From NCBI GenBank assembly GCA_021371965.1, contig JAJFVE010000091.1, forward strand, positions 14,820 to 78,819: DNA of 64,000 bases, given 5' to 3'. A program made the position numbers and the translations under genes. The notes below the pieces were generated by a model, which was not told where the DNA came from, did not search any database, and saw only the letters and a list, made by a program, of their open reading frames with translations. Below are positions 1 to 7,683 of the stretch, one piece after another (the first letter of the stretch is position 1; each line of letters opens with the position of its first letter). The stretch is from Planctomycetaceae bacterium (lineage in GTDB: Bacteria > Planctomycetota > Phycisphaerae > SM23-33).

Positions 1-1850
1 CATGCGCCGAGCACCGCGGGCAGATCGTCCAGCGTGCAGACCCGCGCACACCGCAGCGAGTCAAGCAGCGCACTGGCGTCGCCACCTTCGCTGACGCCCG
101 TGGGATATTCGCCCACCACGGCGACTTTGAGCCCCTCGCCGATCATGCGCACGATGGCTTCGACCGTCGCGCGCGGCCAGCGCTGGGCGCAGGGCAGGAT
201 CAGGCATCCGTAATCTTCGCCGGCGATGACGAGCTTGCCCCCGCGCACGACCGTCGTCGCATCCAGCAGGTCGGCCGGCACGATGTCCGCATCGAGCTGC
301 GCCTGCGCCAGCACGCGCAGTGGCTCTTTGATTGACATGTAATCGCCCGACCATTCGGCTTGGGCGTGGTAGAGCACCGCCGCGTCGGCGACGTGGCGGC
401 CGTCGTTGATCAGGTGGCAGATGCGGTTGGTGTATCGCATCAACTCGCCAAAGTAGCGGAACTGCGGGTTCTTGCCGCGGGCGTAGAAATGCGGCGGGCA
501 GTCGCCGTCGGGGAACTCCTTGGGCGAGAACGCGTGCGGGACGTACCAGTTGATCCCCCGCACGAGCATGTGGTCAGTGAGCCACTTCATCAGCCGCAGC
601 CCCTCGGCCCAGCCGTAGGCGCCGAAGATTTCGCACATGGCGCGGCCCCGCTTTTTCGGGTCGATGTGAGCATGCGAGGCCCCGAGCTTGGCCAGTTCGT
701 AGTGATAGAACTCGCCGTCGGCGTGATCGTCGATGATCCACGTGGCATTGCGCCGGTCGAGGCCGGGGCGGATCTGGCAGAGCACCACGTCGATGCCGCT
801 CATGGTCTGGCCGTCCATCGCGCGGAAGAAATGCGGCGCGCTGGCGCCCATGCGCGTGTGGGCGTCGCCGTCTTCGATGATGTGCCCGATGTACTCCACG
901 CCGTGGACCGTGCACCACTGCCCAAGCTGTCCGGCGAAGCACTCGCTGTACAGGCGGCTGACCAGGTTCATGTATGCGTACCGCAGCGGCCAGCTCGCCG
1001 GGCCGATGTCATGCCACAGGCCCGGCAGCAGCGCCATGACGGGGGCGCCGAACTCGCGCTGCAGCTCGGCCAGCAGCCCCGCCCGCCACGGGAGCACCAT
1101 GGGCTTGCGGCCGATGGAAACATCGTACAGCCCGCCGCCGTTGCCGATGTTGGGCTCATCGCTGAAGAAACCCGCCAGCGTCTTGCCGAAGTCGGTGGCG
1201 TAATGCTCCAGGTGCGGCTCGTACACCGCGTCGATCAGCACGCGGCACGAGGCCGGGTCGATCGGGTTGATGTAGTCCTGATTGCCCCCGCCGTTTTGCG
1301 TCTCGAAGACGAAGTACACGCGCCACTGTCCGGCCGGGACGTCCCAGTACAGGCGGTTGTCGCGGATGCGGGCAATAAGGTTTATCGGCTCAGCGCCGGT
1401 GCTCTGGCCGGTCGGCGTCAGCGGAGCAGCGACGACGGCTACGAGCTTGTCCGGTTCGCCCACCCACATGTTGACCATGATGCTCGCCCCGGCGAGCGGG
1501 CCGGCGACGTCCATGTGCCGCTCGGCGAGGTAAATCTTCTTGAGCTGCGGGAACTTGTCGCGGATCCAGCCGTTGGCGAAACCGGTCGGAAAGTGCGCGT
1601 CGTCGAGCACCCAGACCTTCATGTCGCGGCGGCGGGCCTCGTCCATGATGATGTCCATGTCGCGCCACCACAGCGGACCGCAGAAGTCCGGGTGCGGCCG
1701 CGACTCGACGCAGACGGCGCCGATCCCGCACCCGGCGATGCGGGCCATCTCCTCGCGCAGGACCGGCTCGTCCTCGCCATGCTGCCAGAAGAACGGAAGC
1801 AGATAGTTCCCGCCGCGGTTTTCAAGCACGTCCCGAACGCGAGCATGCAT
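1..1850 (-). CDS. Glycoside-hydrolase-like protein (GH106-like fold), 3' end cut by window edge
   Basis: An open frame runs from an ATG at 1850 to the left edge without a stop (616 codons visible). The start is fixed by AAGGAG (plus-strand ctcctt at 1857-1862) 6 nt upstream. The N-terminus has the pattern of TIM-barrel glycosidases: FFWQHGEDEPVLREE, then a GIGAVCVESRPHPDF segment, then WWRDMDIIMDEARRRDM and a DDAHFPTG stretch. Further on are HTRMGASAPHFFRAMDG and GINWYVPHAF, which resemble conserved stretches of large carbohydrate-active enzymes related to GH106. No signal peptide is visible. It lies directly downstream of fliS but shows no functional link to motility and is probably polysaccharide catabolism. 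Substrate cannot be given; it could be another GH-A-like family. Confidence 0.75.
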   Translation of the reverse strand, partial: MHARVRDVLENRGGNYLLPFFWQHGEDEPVLREEMARIAGCGIGAVCVESRPHPDFCGPLWWRDMDIIMDEARRRDMKVWVLDDAHFPTGFANGWIRDKFPQLKKIYLAERHMDVAGPLAGASIMVNMWVGEPDKLVAVVAAPLTPTGQSTGAEPINLIARIRDNRLYWDVPAGQWRVYFVFETQNGGGNQDYINPIDPASCRVLIDAVYEPHLEHYATDFGKTLAGFFSDEPNIGNGGGLYDVSIGRKPMVLPWRAGLLAELQREFGAPVMALLPGLWHDIGPASWPLRYAYMNLVSRLYSECFAGQLGQWCTVHGVEYIGHIIEDGDAHTRMGASAPHFFRAMDGQTMSGIDVVLCQIRPGLDRRNATWIIDDHADGEFYHYELAKLGASHAHIDPKKRGRAMCEIFGAYGWAEGLRLMKWLTDHMLVRGINWYVPHAFSPKEFPDGDCPPHFYARGKNPQFRYFGELMRYTNRICHLINDGRHVADAAVLYHAQAEWSGDYMSIKEPLRVLAQAQLDADIVPADLLDATTVVRGGKLVIAGEDYGCLILPCAQRWPRATVEAIVRMIGEGLKVAVVGEYPTGVSEGGDASALLDSLRCARVCTLDDLPAVLGA

Positions 1851-1932
1851 GGAAGTCTCCTTGCGATGGAGGAAAGGTAGCGACTGCGGTTGCCGCGTGC
1901 AATCATGGAACGGATCGTGGACGCAATTGTTT

Positions 1933-2292
1933 TCAGTCCGAGATGCCTCGCCAGCCTTGGAGGAGGTCTTCCATGATGGCGATGACTTCGCCGATGCGTG
2001 CGATGTCCTTGCGGATGTTGGCTTCGACGAGGCGGCGGTACATGAAGTCGTAGAGTTTCCAGAGGTTGTCGGCCACGTCGCCGCCGGCCTGTTTGTTCAG
2101 GGCGGCGCGGAGTTCGTCGATGACGGCCTGAGCCTTCTGGATGGAGACATTCTTGCCCTCCCAGTCCTGGGCCTCGATCTGGGCGACGGCGCGCTTGAGA
2201 AAGCGGATGGCGCCCTCATAGAGCATGACGACGATCTTGCCACCGGTCTGGGTGGCGATCTTGTTTTCGGTATATGCAGCCAGACGGCTCAT
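1933..2292 (-). CDS. fliS: Flagellar export chaperone FliS
   Basis: This 119-residue, all-helical protein has the usual FliS length. It begins with the AYTENKIATQTGGKIVVMLYEGA pattern (shown here only as a typical FliS N-terminus, residues 6-28) and continues with the long amphipathic helices that wrap the flagellin C-terminus. FliS binds newly made flagellin in the cytosol and delivers it to the export gate. An AGGTGA ribosome site precedes the start. It lies 10 nt downstream of fliD, the usual fliD-fliS pair, and is probably expressed from the sigma-28-type promoter before fliD. Confidence 0.93.
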   Translation of the reverse strand: MSRLAAYTENKIATQTGGKIVVMLYEGAIRFLKRAVAQIEAQDWEGKNVSIQKAQAVIDELRAALNKQAGGDVADNLWKLYDFMYRRLVEANIRKDIARIGEVIAIMEDLLQGWRGISD

Positions 2293-2302
2293 GCTTCACC
2301 TA

Positions 2303-3946
2303 TCAGTTGTCTTTGTTCTGGGATTCCTGCGAAGTCGTAAATGCCGAGAAGGCGGCCCGCTGCGAGTCCAGTTGCGCCAGCATCGATTCCATGCGGGCGT
2401 ACTTGGCTTTGAGCTGGGCTTCCTTGCGGGTCAGCCGGTCCTGCTGAAGGGCGATCTGCTTGTCCAGGTTGGTGATTCGCATGTCGAAGCGGTTCTTATC
2501 GCCCGTGATCGTCCCGTCGGTGGGGTCGAGCATGTTATCGAGCAGGTTTTCCAGCGCCCCGCCCAGACCCTGCTGGATGTTCACGTCCGACGACTGCGTG
2601 CCGGCCCCGCCGCCGCCCCAGATGGCGCTCAATTCCAGACCGGCCTCGGGCGTGCCGCTGGCTCCGCTGAGCACGCTGCCGTTGATGGTCAGGTTCCGCC
2701 AGGCTGTCTCGCCGCTCTTGCGGATGACGGCCGAATCGACCACGCCGGTGTCGCTGAAGTGCACCTGGACCTGGTAGGCCCCTGCCGTCGTTGAGCCCGA
2801 CGCACTGGTGAACTGGACGGCGGCGTTGCTCGAGTTGCCGCTGCTGACGGCCCCGAGCAGTTTGAGAACGGCTGAGTAGTCGGCCGCCACCGCATCGTCC
2901 AGCGTCGCCTGGTCGAGGCTCAGCACGCCGTAGCGGTCGAAGGTCAGGCCCAGTTGCGAGGCCACCGCAAACGTGTCGTCGCCGTCGGAGAAACCCGGAG
3001 CGGCGCTGGTCAGCACGGAGCGGACGTTGCGGACGATGTCGCGCACGCCGATGTCGCCCTGGAGGATGCCGACCACCTTGGTCTCGCTGTCGAAGCCGGC
3101 GTACTTGTTCAGCGTGGTGACCAGTCCGTTGTAGATCTCTTTGAGATTGCCCAGATTCTGCGAGAGTTGATCGGTCCTGCGCGACAGCGTCACGGTCATG
3201 TCGCCGGCCTTGACCAGGCTCAGCGTCACGCCGGGGATCACGTCGGAGATGGTATTGTTGTCGCGTTCGATCCACGTTTCGGCAGGGAAACCGTCAACCC
3301 GCAGCCGCGCACTCTGGGCAGCCTGGGTGCGGGTGAAGTCGGCGGCGTCGAATCCGGCGATGGTGGTGGTCTCGTCATTGATGTTGATGGCGTGCGAGGC
3401 GCCGTTATCCTTGCCGGCCAGCACCAGATGATACGTGCCGCTGACATTGAGGATGCTGGCGGTGACGCCGGGGTTGGAGGAGTCGTTGTTGATGAGGTCT
3501 CGCAGGCCTTCCAAGGTGGTCTCGGCGGTGGTGATGCGGGTGCGAGTGACGCCGTCGTAGGCGTAGGAGAAGGCGCCGGCGCCGACGAGAGCGGTCGAAC
3601 TGGCGGTCCCGACGGTCTGGGCGAGACGGTCAGCCGAGGCCATGCGGTCGATGGTGACCTGGAAGCTTCCGCCGGTGACGCCGGAGGTGGCCGATACGGT
3701 GGCGATCTTGGTATCGGAGGACGTGGCGGTGACGCCGGCGAGCGTGGAGATGTTTGAGAAGGAGGCCGCCAGCGTCCGGAAATCTGTCAGTCGCGACTCG
3801 ATGTCGGCCAGGGCTTTCTGCTGCGCCTGGATGGTGCTCTTTTCGGTGGTGAGGCGGGTGAGGGGTTTTTGGGCGGTGGCCATGGCGGCACTGACGAGCG
3901 CGTCGGTGTCGATCGTCGAGAAAACGCCTGACATTCCCGTGGCCAT
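2303..3946 (-). CDS. fliD: Flagellar filament cap protein FliD
   Basis: This 547-residue protein is a typical FliD (hook-associated protein 2). It has an N-terminal coiled region (about residues 1-60, with STIDTDALVSAAM), a central variable beta-rich part, and a C-terminal coiled coil with KNRFDMRITNLDKQIALQQ near residues 475-495. FliD caps the filament tip and catalyses flagellin insertion outside the cell. AAGGA lies 9 nt before the ATG. It is separated from the flagellin gene by a rho-independent terminator, so it needs its own promoter; a sigma-28-like site lies 42 nt upstream. Confidence 0.95.
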   Translation of the reverse strand: MATGMSGVFSTIDTDALVSAAMATAQKPLTRLTTEKSTIQAQQKALADIESRLTDFRTLAASFSNISTLAGVTATSSDTKIATVSATSGVTGGSFQVTIDRMASADRLAQTVGTASSTALVGAGAFSYAYDGVTRTRITTAETTLEGLRDLINNDSSNPGVTASILNVSGTYHLVLAGKDNGASHAININDETTTIAGFDAADFTRTQAAQSARLRVDGFPAETWIERDNNTISDVIPGVTLSLVKAGDMTVTLSRRTDQLSQNLGNLKEIYNGLVTTLNKYAGFDSETKVVGILQGDIGVRDIVRNVRSVLTSAAPGFSDGDDTFAVASQLGLTFDRYGVLSLDQATLDDAVAADYSAVLKLLGAVSSGNSSNAAVQFTSASGSTTAGAYQVQVHFSDTGVVDSAVIRKSGETAWRNLTINGSVLSGASGTPEAGLELSAIWGGGGAGTQSSDVNIQQGLGGALENLLDNMLDPTDGTITGDKNRFDMRITNLDKQIALQQDRLTRKEAQLKAKYARMESMLAQLDSQRAAFSAFTTSQESQNKDN

Positions 3947-3987
3947 TTCGCCGGTCCTTGCTCAAGAGGGCTTCGGATACACCCTCA

Positions 3988-4014
3988 TTATCGAAGGCCG
4001 GGGCGAACGCATAA
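3988..4014 (-). promoter_or_regulatory. Candidate sigma-28 promoter of fliD-fliS
   Basis: On the minus strand a -10 element TTCGATAA (3988-3995) follows a -35-like TTAT (4011-4014) with exactly 15 nt between them. The sigma-28 consensus is TAAA-N15-GCCGATAA. The same -10 octamer at the same spacing stands before flagellin. It lies 42 nt upstream of the fliD start and downstream of the flagellin terminator. The -35 match is weak. Confidence 0.5.
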
Positions 4015-4024
4015 GGGCATTTTC

Positions 4025-4064
4025 AATAAAAGGAGCCCGCAGGGTCATGTAGGCCCTGCGGGCT
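4025..4064 (-). terminator. Rho-independent terminator after flagellin
   Basis: An 11-bp perfect stem, AGCCCGCAGGG (4034-4044) pairing with CCCTGCGGGCT (4054-4064), encloses a 9-nt loop. On the minus strand it is followed by TCCTTTTATTG. It lies about 90 nt beyond the flagellin stop codon and separates flagellin from fliD. This is the clearest terminator in the window. Confidence 0.85.
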
Positions 4065-4151
4065 TCCCTCGTCGTTAAGGCGGACCAGGGGTCGGAGATC
4101 ATGGGCGCGGATTCAACTACACCGGCCCGCCGTACTCAGTCTTTACGCCGC

Positions 4152-5381
4152 TCAGCCCAGCAGCTTCAGGGCCATCTGCGGCATGGAGTTGGCCTGGGCC
4201 AACATCGAGATACCGGCCTGCGCCAGCACCTGGTTGCGGGTCATGGCGGCCATTTCCGTCGCCACGTCGACGTCGCTGATGCGGCTTTCGGCGACGGCCA
4301 GATTCTCGGCCTGAATGTCCATGATGCTCACGGCGGCCTCCAGGCGGTTCATATAGTAGCCCAGCTTCGCCCGGTAGGTGTCCTTGGTCTCGATCGCGTC
4401 GGTGATCGTGTCCAAGGCGCCGGCGGCGCCGGCGGTGGTCGTCAGGTCGTTGGCGCCGGCGGCGGCGGCGGCCTGCGTCTCGTTGAAGTCGCCGATCAGG
4501 TCGAATCCGGCGATGGTCGTGGCGTCCTGCGTGAAGGCGAAGGTCTTGCCCGCGCCGGCCTCGAAGCCACGGAACTCCAGGCGGTAGGCGCCGTAATCGC
4601 TGTCGTAGGCAGCGAAGGCCACCGGGCTGGTGTAATCGGCGTCGCCAGCTGCAGCGGCGTTGATTTCCTGAACCAACTGGTTGAGGCTGATGCCGCTGGC
4701 GTCGTATGCCGTCAGGTCGACAGTGATGTCGCCCTTGGTGGCGTAGTTGAACTTGATGTTGATGTCGCCAGCCGCGGTCAGGTCGGCGGCGGCAATGTAT
4801 TCATCGGCGGCCGAGGCCACGTACTTCGTGCCGTGCTGGATGGTCTGGGCGGTGGCCGAAGAGCTCAGGATGCTGTTGCCCTTGGCGATGGCGGTGGCCT
4901 GCACGTTGGTGGTCGAGAAGGTCAGCGAGGCCGACCCGAGATGGAAGCTCGTCGAGGCGGTCGTGCCGTCGAGGAGGCTGACGCCGTTAAACGTCGTGGA
5001 CGTCGCGATGCGGGTGATTTCCTGGGCGAGCTGATTGTATTCCTCGTTCATGATCGTGCGTTGCTCGACGCTGTACGATCCGGTCGCCGCCTGCTCGGCC
5101 AGTTCCTTCATGCGGACGAGGATGTCGTCCATGACGCCCATGGCGCCTTCAGCGGTCTGCAGCATGGAGACCGCGTCCTGGGCGTTGCGGGACGCCTGAC
5201 GGATCTGGGCGATATCGGCACGCACCAGTTCGCGAACGGCCAGACCGGCGGCGTCGTCTTTGGCACCGTTGATTCTCAGACCCGAAGAGAGTCTTTCCAC
5301 CGACTTGGACAGCGAGTTGTAGCTCGTGCCCAGGTGCCGCGCGGCATTGTCCGCCATCATGTTGTTCTTGATTGCCAGCAT
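4152..5381 (-). CDS. fliC: Flagellin
   Basis: This 409-residue flagellin has the conserved D0/D1 ends. The N-terminus carries LSKSVERLSSGLRINGAKDD and the C-terminus MNRLEAAVSIMDIQAENL and SRISDVDVATEMA, flanking a variable middle of about 150 residues. It forms the filament and is secreted through the flagellar export gate after binding FliS. AAGGAGAT precedes the ATG closely. It is the only flagellin in the window. It stands alone between a sigma-28-type promoter (5524-5550) and a strong terminator (4034-4064). The roughly 135-nt leader is long and structured. Confidence 0.97.
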   Translation of the reverse strand: MLAIKNNMMADNAARHLGTSYNSLSKSVERLSSGLRINGAKDDAAGLAVRELVRADIAQIRQASRNAQDAVSMLQTAEGAMGVMDDILVRMKELAEQAATGSYSVEQRTIMNEEYNQLAQEITRIATSTTFNGVSLLDGTTASTSFHLGSASLTFSTTNVQATAIAKGNSILSSSATAQTIQHGTKYVASAADEYIAAADLTAAGDINIKFNYATKGDITVDLTAYDASGISLNQLVQEINAAAAGDADYTSPVAFAAYDSDYGAYRLEFRGFEAGAGKTFAFTQDATTIAGFDLIGDFNETQAAAAAGANDLTTTAGAAGALDTITDAIETKDTYRAKLGYYMNRLEAAVSIMDIQAENLAVAESRISDVDVATEMAAMTRNQVLAQAGISMLAQANSMPQMALKLLG

Positions 5382-5477
5382 TCAGTATCTCCTTCGCGTA
5401 GTTTCCTGGCCGCGGACCCACACGGTCCTGAAGCCCATGGTTTCTTGTTGCGCCCTCCAGCCACAGCGCGACACACA

Positions 5478-5513
5478 ACCGCCGGCCAGACTTCTGGACG
5501 ATACGCCGGCGGT
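5478..5513 (-). promoter_or_regulatory. Stem-loop at the 5' end of the flagellin leader
   Basis: A perfect 9-bp stem, accgccggc (5478-5486) with gccggcggt (5505-5513), contains a nested small hairpin ccaga/tctgg. It would fold within the first nucleotides of a transcript begun at the promoter just upstream. Such 5' stems often protect abundant mRNAs; that role is inferred. Confidence 0.5.
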
Positions 5514-5523
5514 ACATGCTGAC

Positions 5524-5550
5524 TTATCGAAGCGGCTTGTGAGAACTTAA
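5524..5550 (-). promoter_or_regulatory. Sigma-28 promoter of flagellin
   Basis: On the minus strand TTAA (5547-5550) and TTCGATAA (5524-5531) are separated by exactly 15 nt. This matches the FliA consensus TAAA-N15-GCCGATAA at 3 of 4 and 6 of 8 positions. It lies about 140 nt before the flagellin start, and fliA and flgM are encoded nearby. Confidence 0.7.
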
Positions 5551-5672
5551 GGGGCTTTCTTGAAAATTCCGATTACGTGCAGAAATTTGCAGATAGGCCT
5601 GGGCGAAATGGAAATCTTCCGCTGGGGCGTTTGAGGTCATGCTGCAGATTCGGAAATGGCGAAGGGTGCGGC

Positions 5673-5954
5673 CTAGATGCCGAATTGGGCCAGAGATTCC
5701 GCCACGCGGACGATGGCTTGCGGGCTGTCAAGCTTTCCAGAGGCCAGCAGTTGCTTGATCCTGGCGATCTTCTGAGGATCTTCAACCTCTGGCAGGGATG
5801 CCTTGGAAATATATTCCATGGGTACAGACTCAGCCGGCGCGGCAGAGGCCAGCTCGCGCATCGCGGCGGCGGGGGCACGAGAGGCCCCTTGCTCCGTCGC
5901 CTTGGTCGGCGGCAGGAGGCCGCCATCCATCGGGGATGTTCCGTCAATCCGCAT
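5673..5954 (-). CDS. flgM: Anti-sigma-28 factor FlgM
   Basis: This small protein (93 aa) starts MRIDGTSPMDGG, which closely matches the SIDRTSP opening of enterobacterial FlgM. It ends with a helix-forming KIARIKQLLASGKLDSPQA segment typical of the sigma-28-binding tail. An ATG at 5969 is in frame, but GGAG lies 7 nt before the ATG at 5954 and the FlgM motif begins there, so 5954 is preferred. FlgM holds FliA inactive until the hook is finished and FlgM is exported. It sits between fliA and its target flagellin. The middle is low-complexity. Confidence 0.8.
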   Translation of the reverse strand: MRIDGTSPMDGGLLPPTKATEQGASRAPAAAMRELASAAPAESVPMEYISKASLPEVEDPQKIARIKQLLASGKLDSPQAIVRVAESLAQFGI

Positions 5955-6039
5955 GGCCACTCCATTCACTGCTTGCTAAGCTCATTTTCGCCTGTTCCGG
6001 CGATTACTTTAAGCTTAATGACCGGTTTCCGGCATTTTT

Positions 6040-6066
6040 TTATCGGCCGCCGCGGTTGGGCAGGGT
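6040..6066 (-). promoter_or_regulatory. Possible sigma-28 promoter of flgM
   Basis: A perfect GCCGATAA octamer (minus strand, 6040-6047) overlaps the stop codon of the upstream lipoprotein gene, 85 nt before the flgM start. No TAAA is found 15 nt further upstream (ACCC instead), so the call rests on the -10 element and on the knowledge that flgM often has a FliA-dependent promoter. Confidence 0.3.
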
Positions 6067-6681
6067 CGAGGCCACGTCGTCGGCTACGAACTCGCCAAAG
6101 GCCGACGGGCTGACGAGCATCACGCGCCAGTCGAGGGGTTCGACGGCGTCGGCCTTGCGGTTTTTGTAGTAGCGTTCCATACGTTTGGCGGTCGATTCGT
6201 CCTGTCCGTCCCAGATGTTGTCGATGCCCCAGACCAGCAGTCCGCCGCGCAGATCGATCAGCCGCAGCTTGAGCCCCATCTGCATGTGCGGGTACGGGCG
6301 GCAGTTGGCCAGGGTTCCCATCACTATCGCGTCGCATTGCAGGATCTGCCGCAACTGCTGCATCTGCTCGAGGGGAATGGGCTTGCGCCAGTCCAGGCCC
6401 ATCGCCGCCACTGACGGGTCGTCGGCCGCCACGACAACCAGTTGGAACAGGCGGCGTCCCAGCAGCGCTTTGGCCAGCGAGTCGGTCATCTGCCGCGCCT
6501 GGGCGGGCGGCGACTCGCCGCTGTCGAGCGTTACCATCGCCACGCGGTGAACGCTGTACAGCGACGCCGGCGAACGCAGATAGCACGGCGTGGAGGAGGT
6601 CTGGATCGGCTTGGGGTTGCAGCCCGGCGCCGCCACAGCAACCACGGCCGCGGCGTAGAGGATCGCGGCAAGGCGGTTCAT
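6040..6681 (-). CDS. Putative lipoprotein in the fliA-flgM segment
   Basis: This 213-residue protein has a hydrophobic N-terminus ending in an AAPGC lipobox-like site (Cys 21), so it is probably an outer-membrane lipoprotein. The rest is an alpha/beta domain with RVAMVTLDSGES, LLGRRLFQLVVVA and LQCDAIVMGTLANCRPYP. That strand pattern recalls lipoproteins of the CsgG/FlgT-middle type, which are built from a similar nucleotide-binding-like fold. That relation is a guess. Its start overlaps the stop of the preceding lipoprotein gene as ATGA, so the two are probably made together. A role in envelope anchoring of the flagellum is plausible but unproven. Confidence 0.7.
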   Translation of the reverse strand: MNRLAAILYAAAVVAVAAPGCNPKPIQTSSTPCYLRSPASLYSVHRVAMVTLDSGESPPAQARQMTDSLAKALLGRRLFQLVVVAADDPSVAAMGLDWRKPIPLEQMQQLRQILQCDAIVMGTLANCRPYPHMQMGLKLRLIDLRGGLLVWGIDNIWDGQDESTAKRMERYYKNRKADAVEPLDWRVMLVSPSAFGEFVADDVASTLPNRGGR

Positions 6682-7229
6682 GGGCGCGCCCCCGCGGTGG
6701 TTTCGCTGCGCGGGGCCGATTGCGTGGCGGGCGCCTCGCCGCCCAGAAGGCGGATCACCTTGACCATCGCATCCATCTGCGCCTTCTGGGCCTCACGCAT
6801 TTCCTGACGATACCCCAGGACGCTCTCCTGCCACTTGGCGAGGCGCGCTTCGAGGTCCTTCATCATGGCGTTAGCCTCGGCCAACTCGCGCTGGGCGGTT
6901 GTGAGCTGCCCCTTGGCAGTGTCCAGTTGCGTCGTCACGACGCGGTTGCGGTCGGAGAGGGTGCGGTTCTCCTGCTCGAGCGTGGCCACGCGCATCTGGG
7001 CCTCGGCGTATTTCTTGGCCCAGGCCAGGGCGGTATCGACAGCCGATTCGCCTCCGGCCCCCGATTCGGCGCGGGCAGCCTTGGCCATGTAGTCCGACTG
7101 GGCCTCGCCGGTGGGCGTCGCCGCCGGCGCCTCCTGACGCTGCGTCTGCATCTGCGGAAAGTTCATGCTGCCGCAGCCCCATGCCGCCGCAGCGCCAACC
7201 AGGATCAGGAACGTCGTTATGTGTCTCAT
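6678..7229 (-). CDS. Putative coiled-coil lipoprotein
   Basis: This 183-residue protein has a short signal sequence with a lipobox at AAWGC (Cys 19), then a Pro/Gln/Ala-rich linker. A long coiled coil follows (about residues 65-150, with MRVATLEQENRTLSDRNR), and then a low-complexity tail. It would be an envelope-anchored rod-like protein. Family not recognised. It lies downstream of two small unknown genes and is coupled by ATGA to the next lipoprotein. Its position within the fliA-flgM unit suggests a flagellar envelope role. Confidence 0.7.
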   Translation of the reverse strand: MRHITTFLILVGAAAAWGCGSMNFPQMQTQRQEAPAATPTGEAQSDYMAKAARAESGAGGESAVDTALAWAKKYAEAQMRVATLEQENRTLSDRNRVVTTQLDTAKGQLTTAQRELAEANAMMKDLEARLAKWQESVLGYRQEMREAQKAQMDAMVKVIRLLGGEAPATQSAPRSETTAGARP

Positions 7230-7248
7230 GATCGATTCTCCGTGAGAG

Positions 7249-7470
7249 CTATTTCGTGGCCGAGGGATTGGTCAGACAATGAAGGATGATCTTGTGTCCG
7301 CACTGGCAGAGCACTTCGACGACGGCCAGTCGCTCGCCGTGCTCGATGATTCGGGCCTGGACGGCGTGGGCGGCTGCGGCGCCGGCGGCCGGCGGCACGC
7401 TGTCGGGCACGGGGCAGGGCTGGGCCTGGCGGAAGGTATCGCGTTTGAGCACTCGGGCAACCTGTGACAT
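7249..7470 (-). CDS. Small Cys/His protein of unknown function
   Basis: This 73-residue protein is preceded by AGGAGA at good spacing before the ATG. Its C-terminal half contains EVLCQCGHKIILHCL, a compact Cys-X-Cys-X2-His-X4-His-Cys cluster that could bind zinc. The N-terminal half is Ala/Pro-rich. Family not recognised. It lies 9 nt after the 67-aa gene downstream of fliA, so it is likely co-transcribed with the sigma factor. Confidence 0.65.
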   Translation of the reverse strand: MSQVARVLKRDTFRQAQPCPVPDSVPPAAGAAAAHAVQARIIEHGERLAVVEVLCQCGHKIILHCLTNPSATK

Positions 7471-7479
7471 CGTAATCTC

Positions 7480-7683
7480 CTAGGCCAATACGTCGACCTG
7501 GTGTTCGTGTTCGTCTCCGCCCGTCGTCGGCGGCGCCTCGTGCGGGGGCTCGTCGTCGGAGTCCTGGGGGTCTTTCTTTTTGCTTCGCTGCACGAACCGC
7601 CTCCCCTGCTGCGCCATGCGCGGATCGATCGACGAGGACTGCCCCGCGTGAGGGCCCGTGGGATGAACCGACTCGCTGGTCAT
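7480..7683 (-). CDS. Small hydrophilic protein of unknown function
   Basis: This 67-residue, highly charged and probably disordered protein contains RRFVQRSKKKDPQDSDDEPP and a His/Glu-rich end. Its ATG overlaps the fliA stop codon (ATGA), which indicates translational coupling. No family is recognised. The coupling to the sigma factor is the only clue to function. Confidence 0.55.
   Translation of the reverse strand: MTSESVHPTGPHAGQSSSIDPRMAQQGRRFVQRSKKKDPQDSDDEPPHEAPPTTGGDEHEHQVDVLA

Noticed and set aside
360..1880. A 506-codon open frame on the plus strand opposite the glycoside-hydrolase-like gene
   Set aside because: GC-rich antisense shadow. Its translation is rich in Val, Asp, His and Arg without a family pattern, while the minus strand gives a coherent enzyme with a ribosome site.
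5149..5517. An open frame on the minus strand beginning at the flagellin transcription start region
   Set aside because: It runs out of frame into flagellin, has no ribosome site and no family; the region is better explained as a structured leader.
6010..6041. accggtttccggc followed by T7 as a terminator
   Set aside because: The T-run is on the plus strand, where no gene is transcribed; the stem is only about 5 bp.
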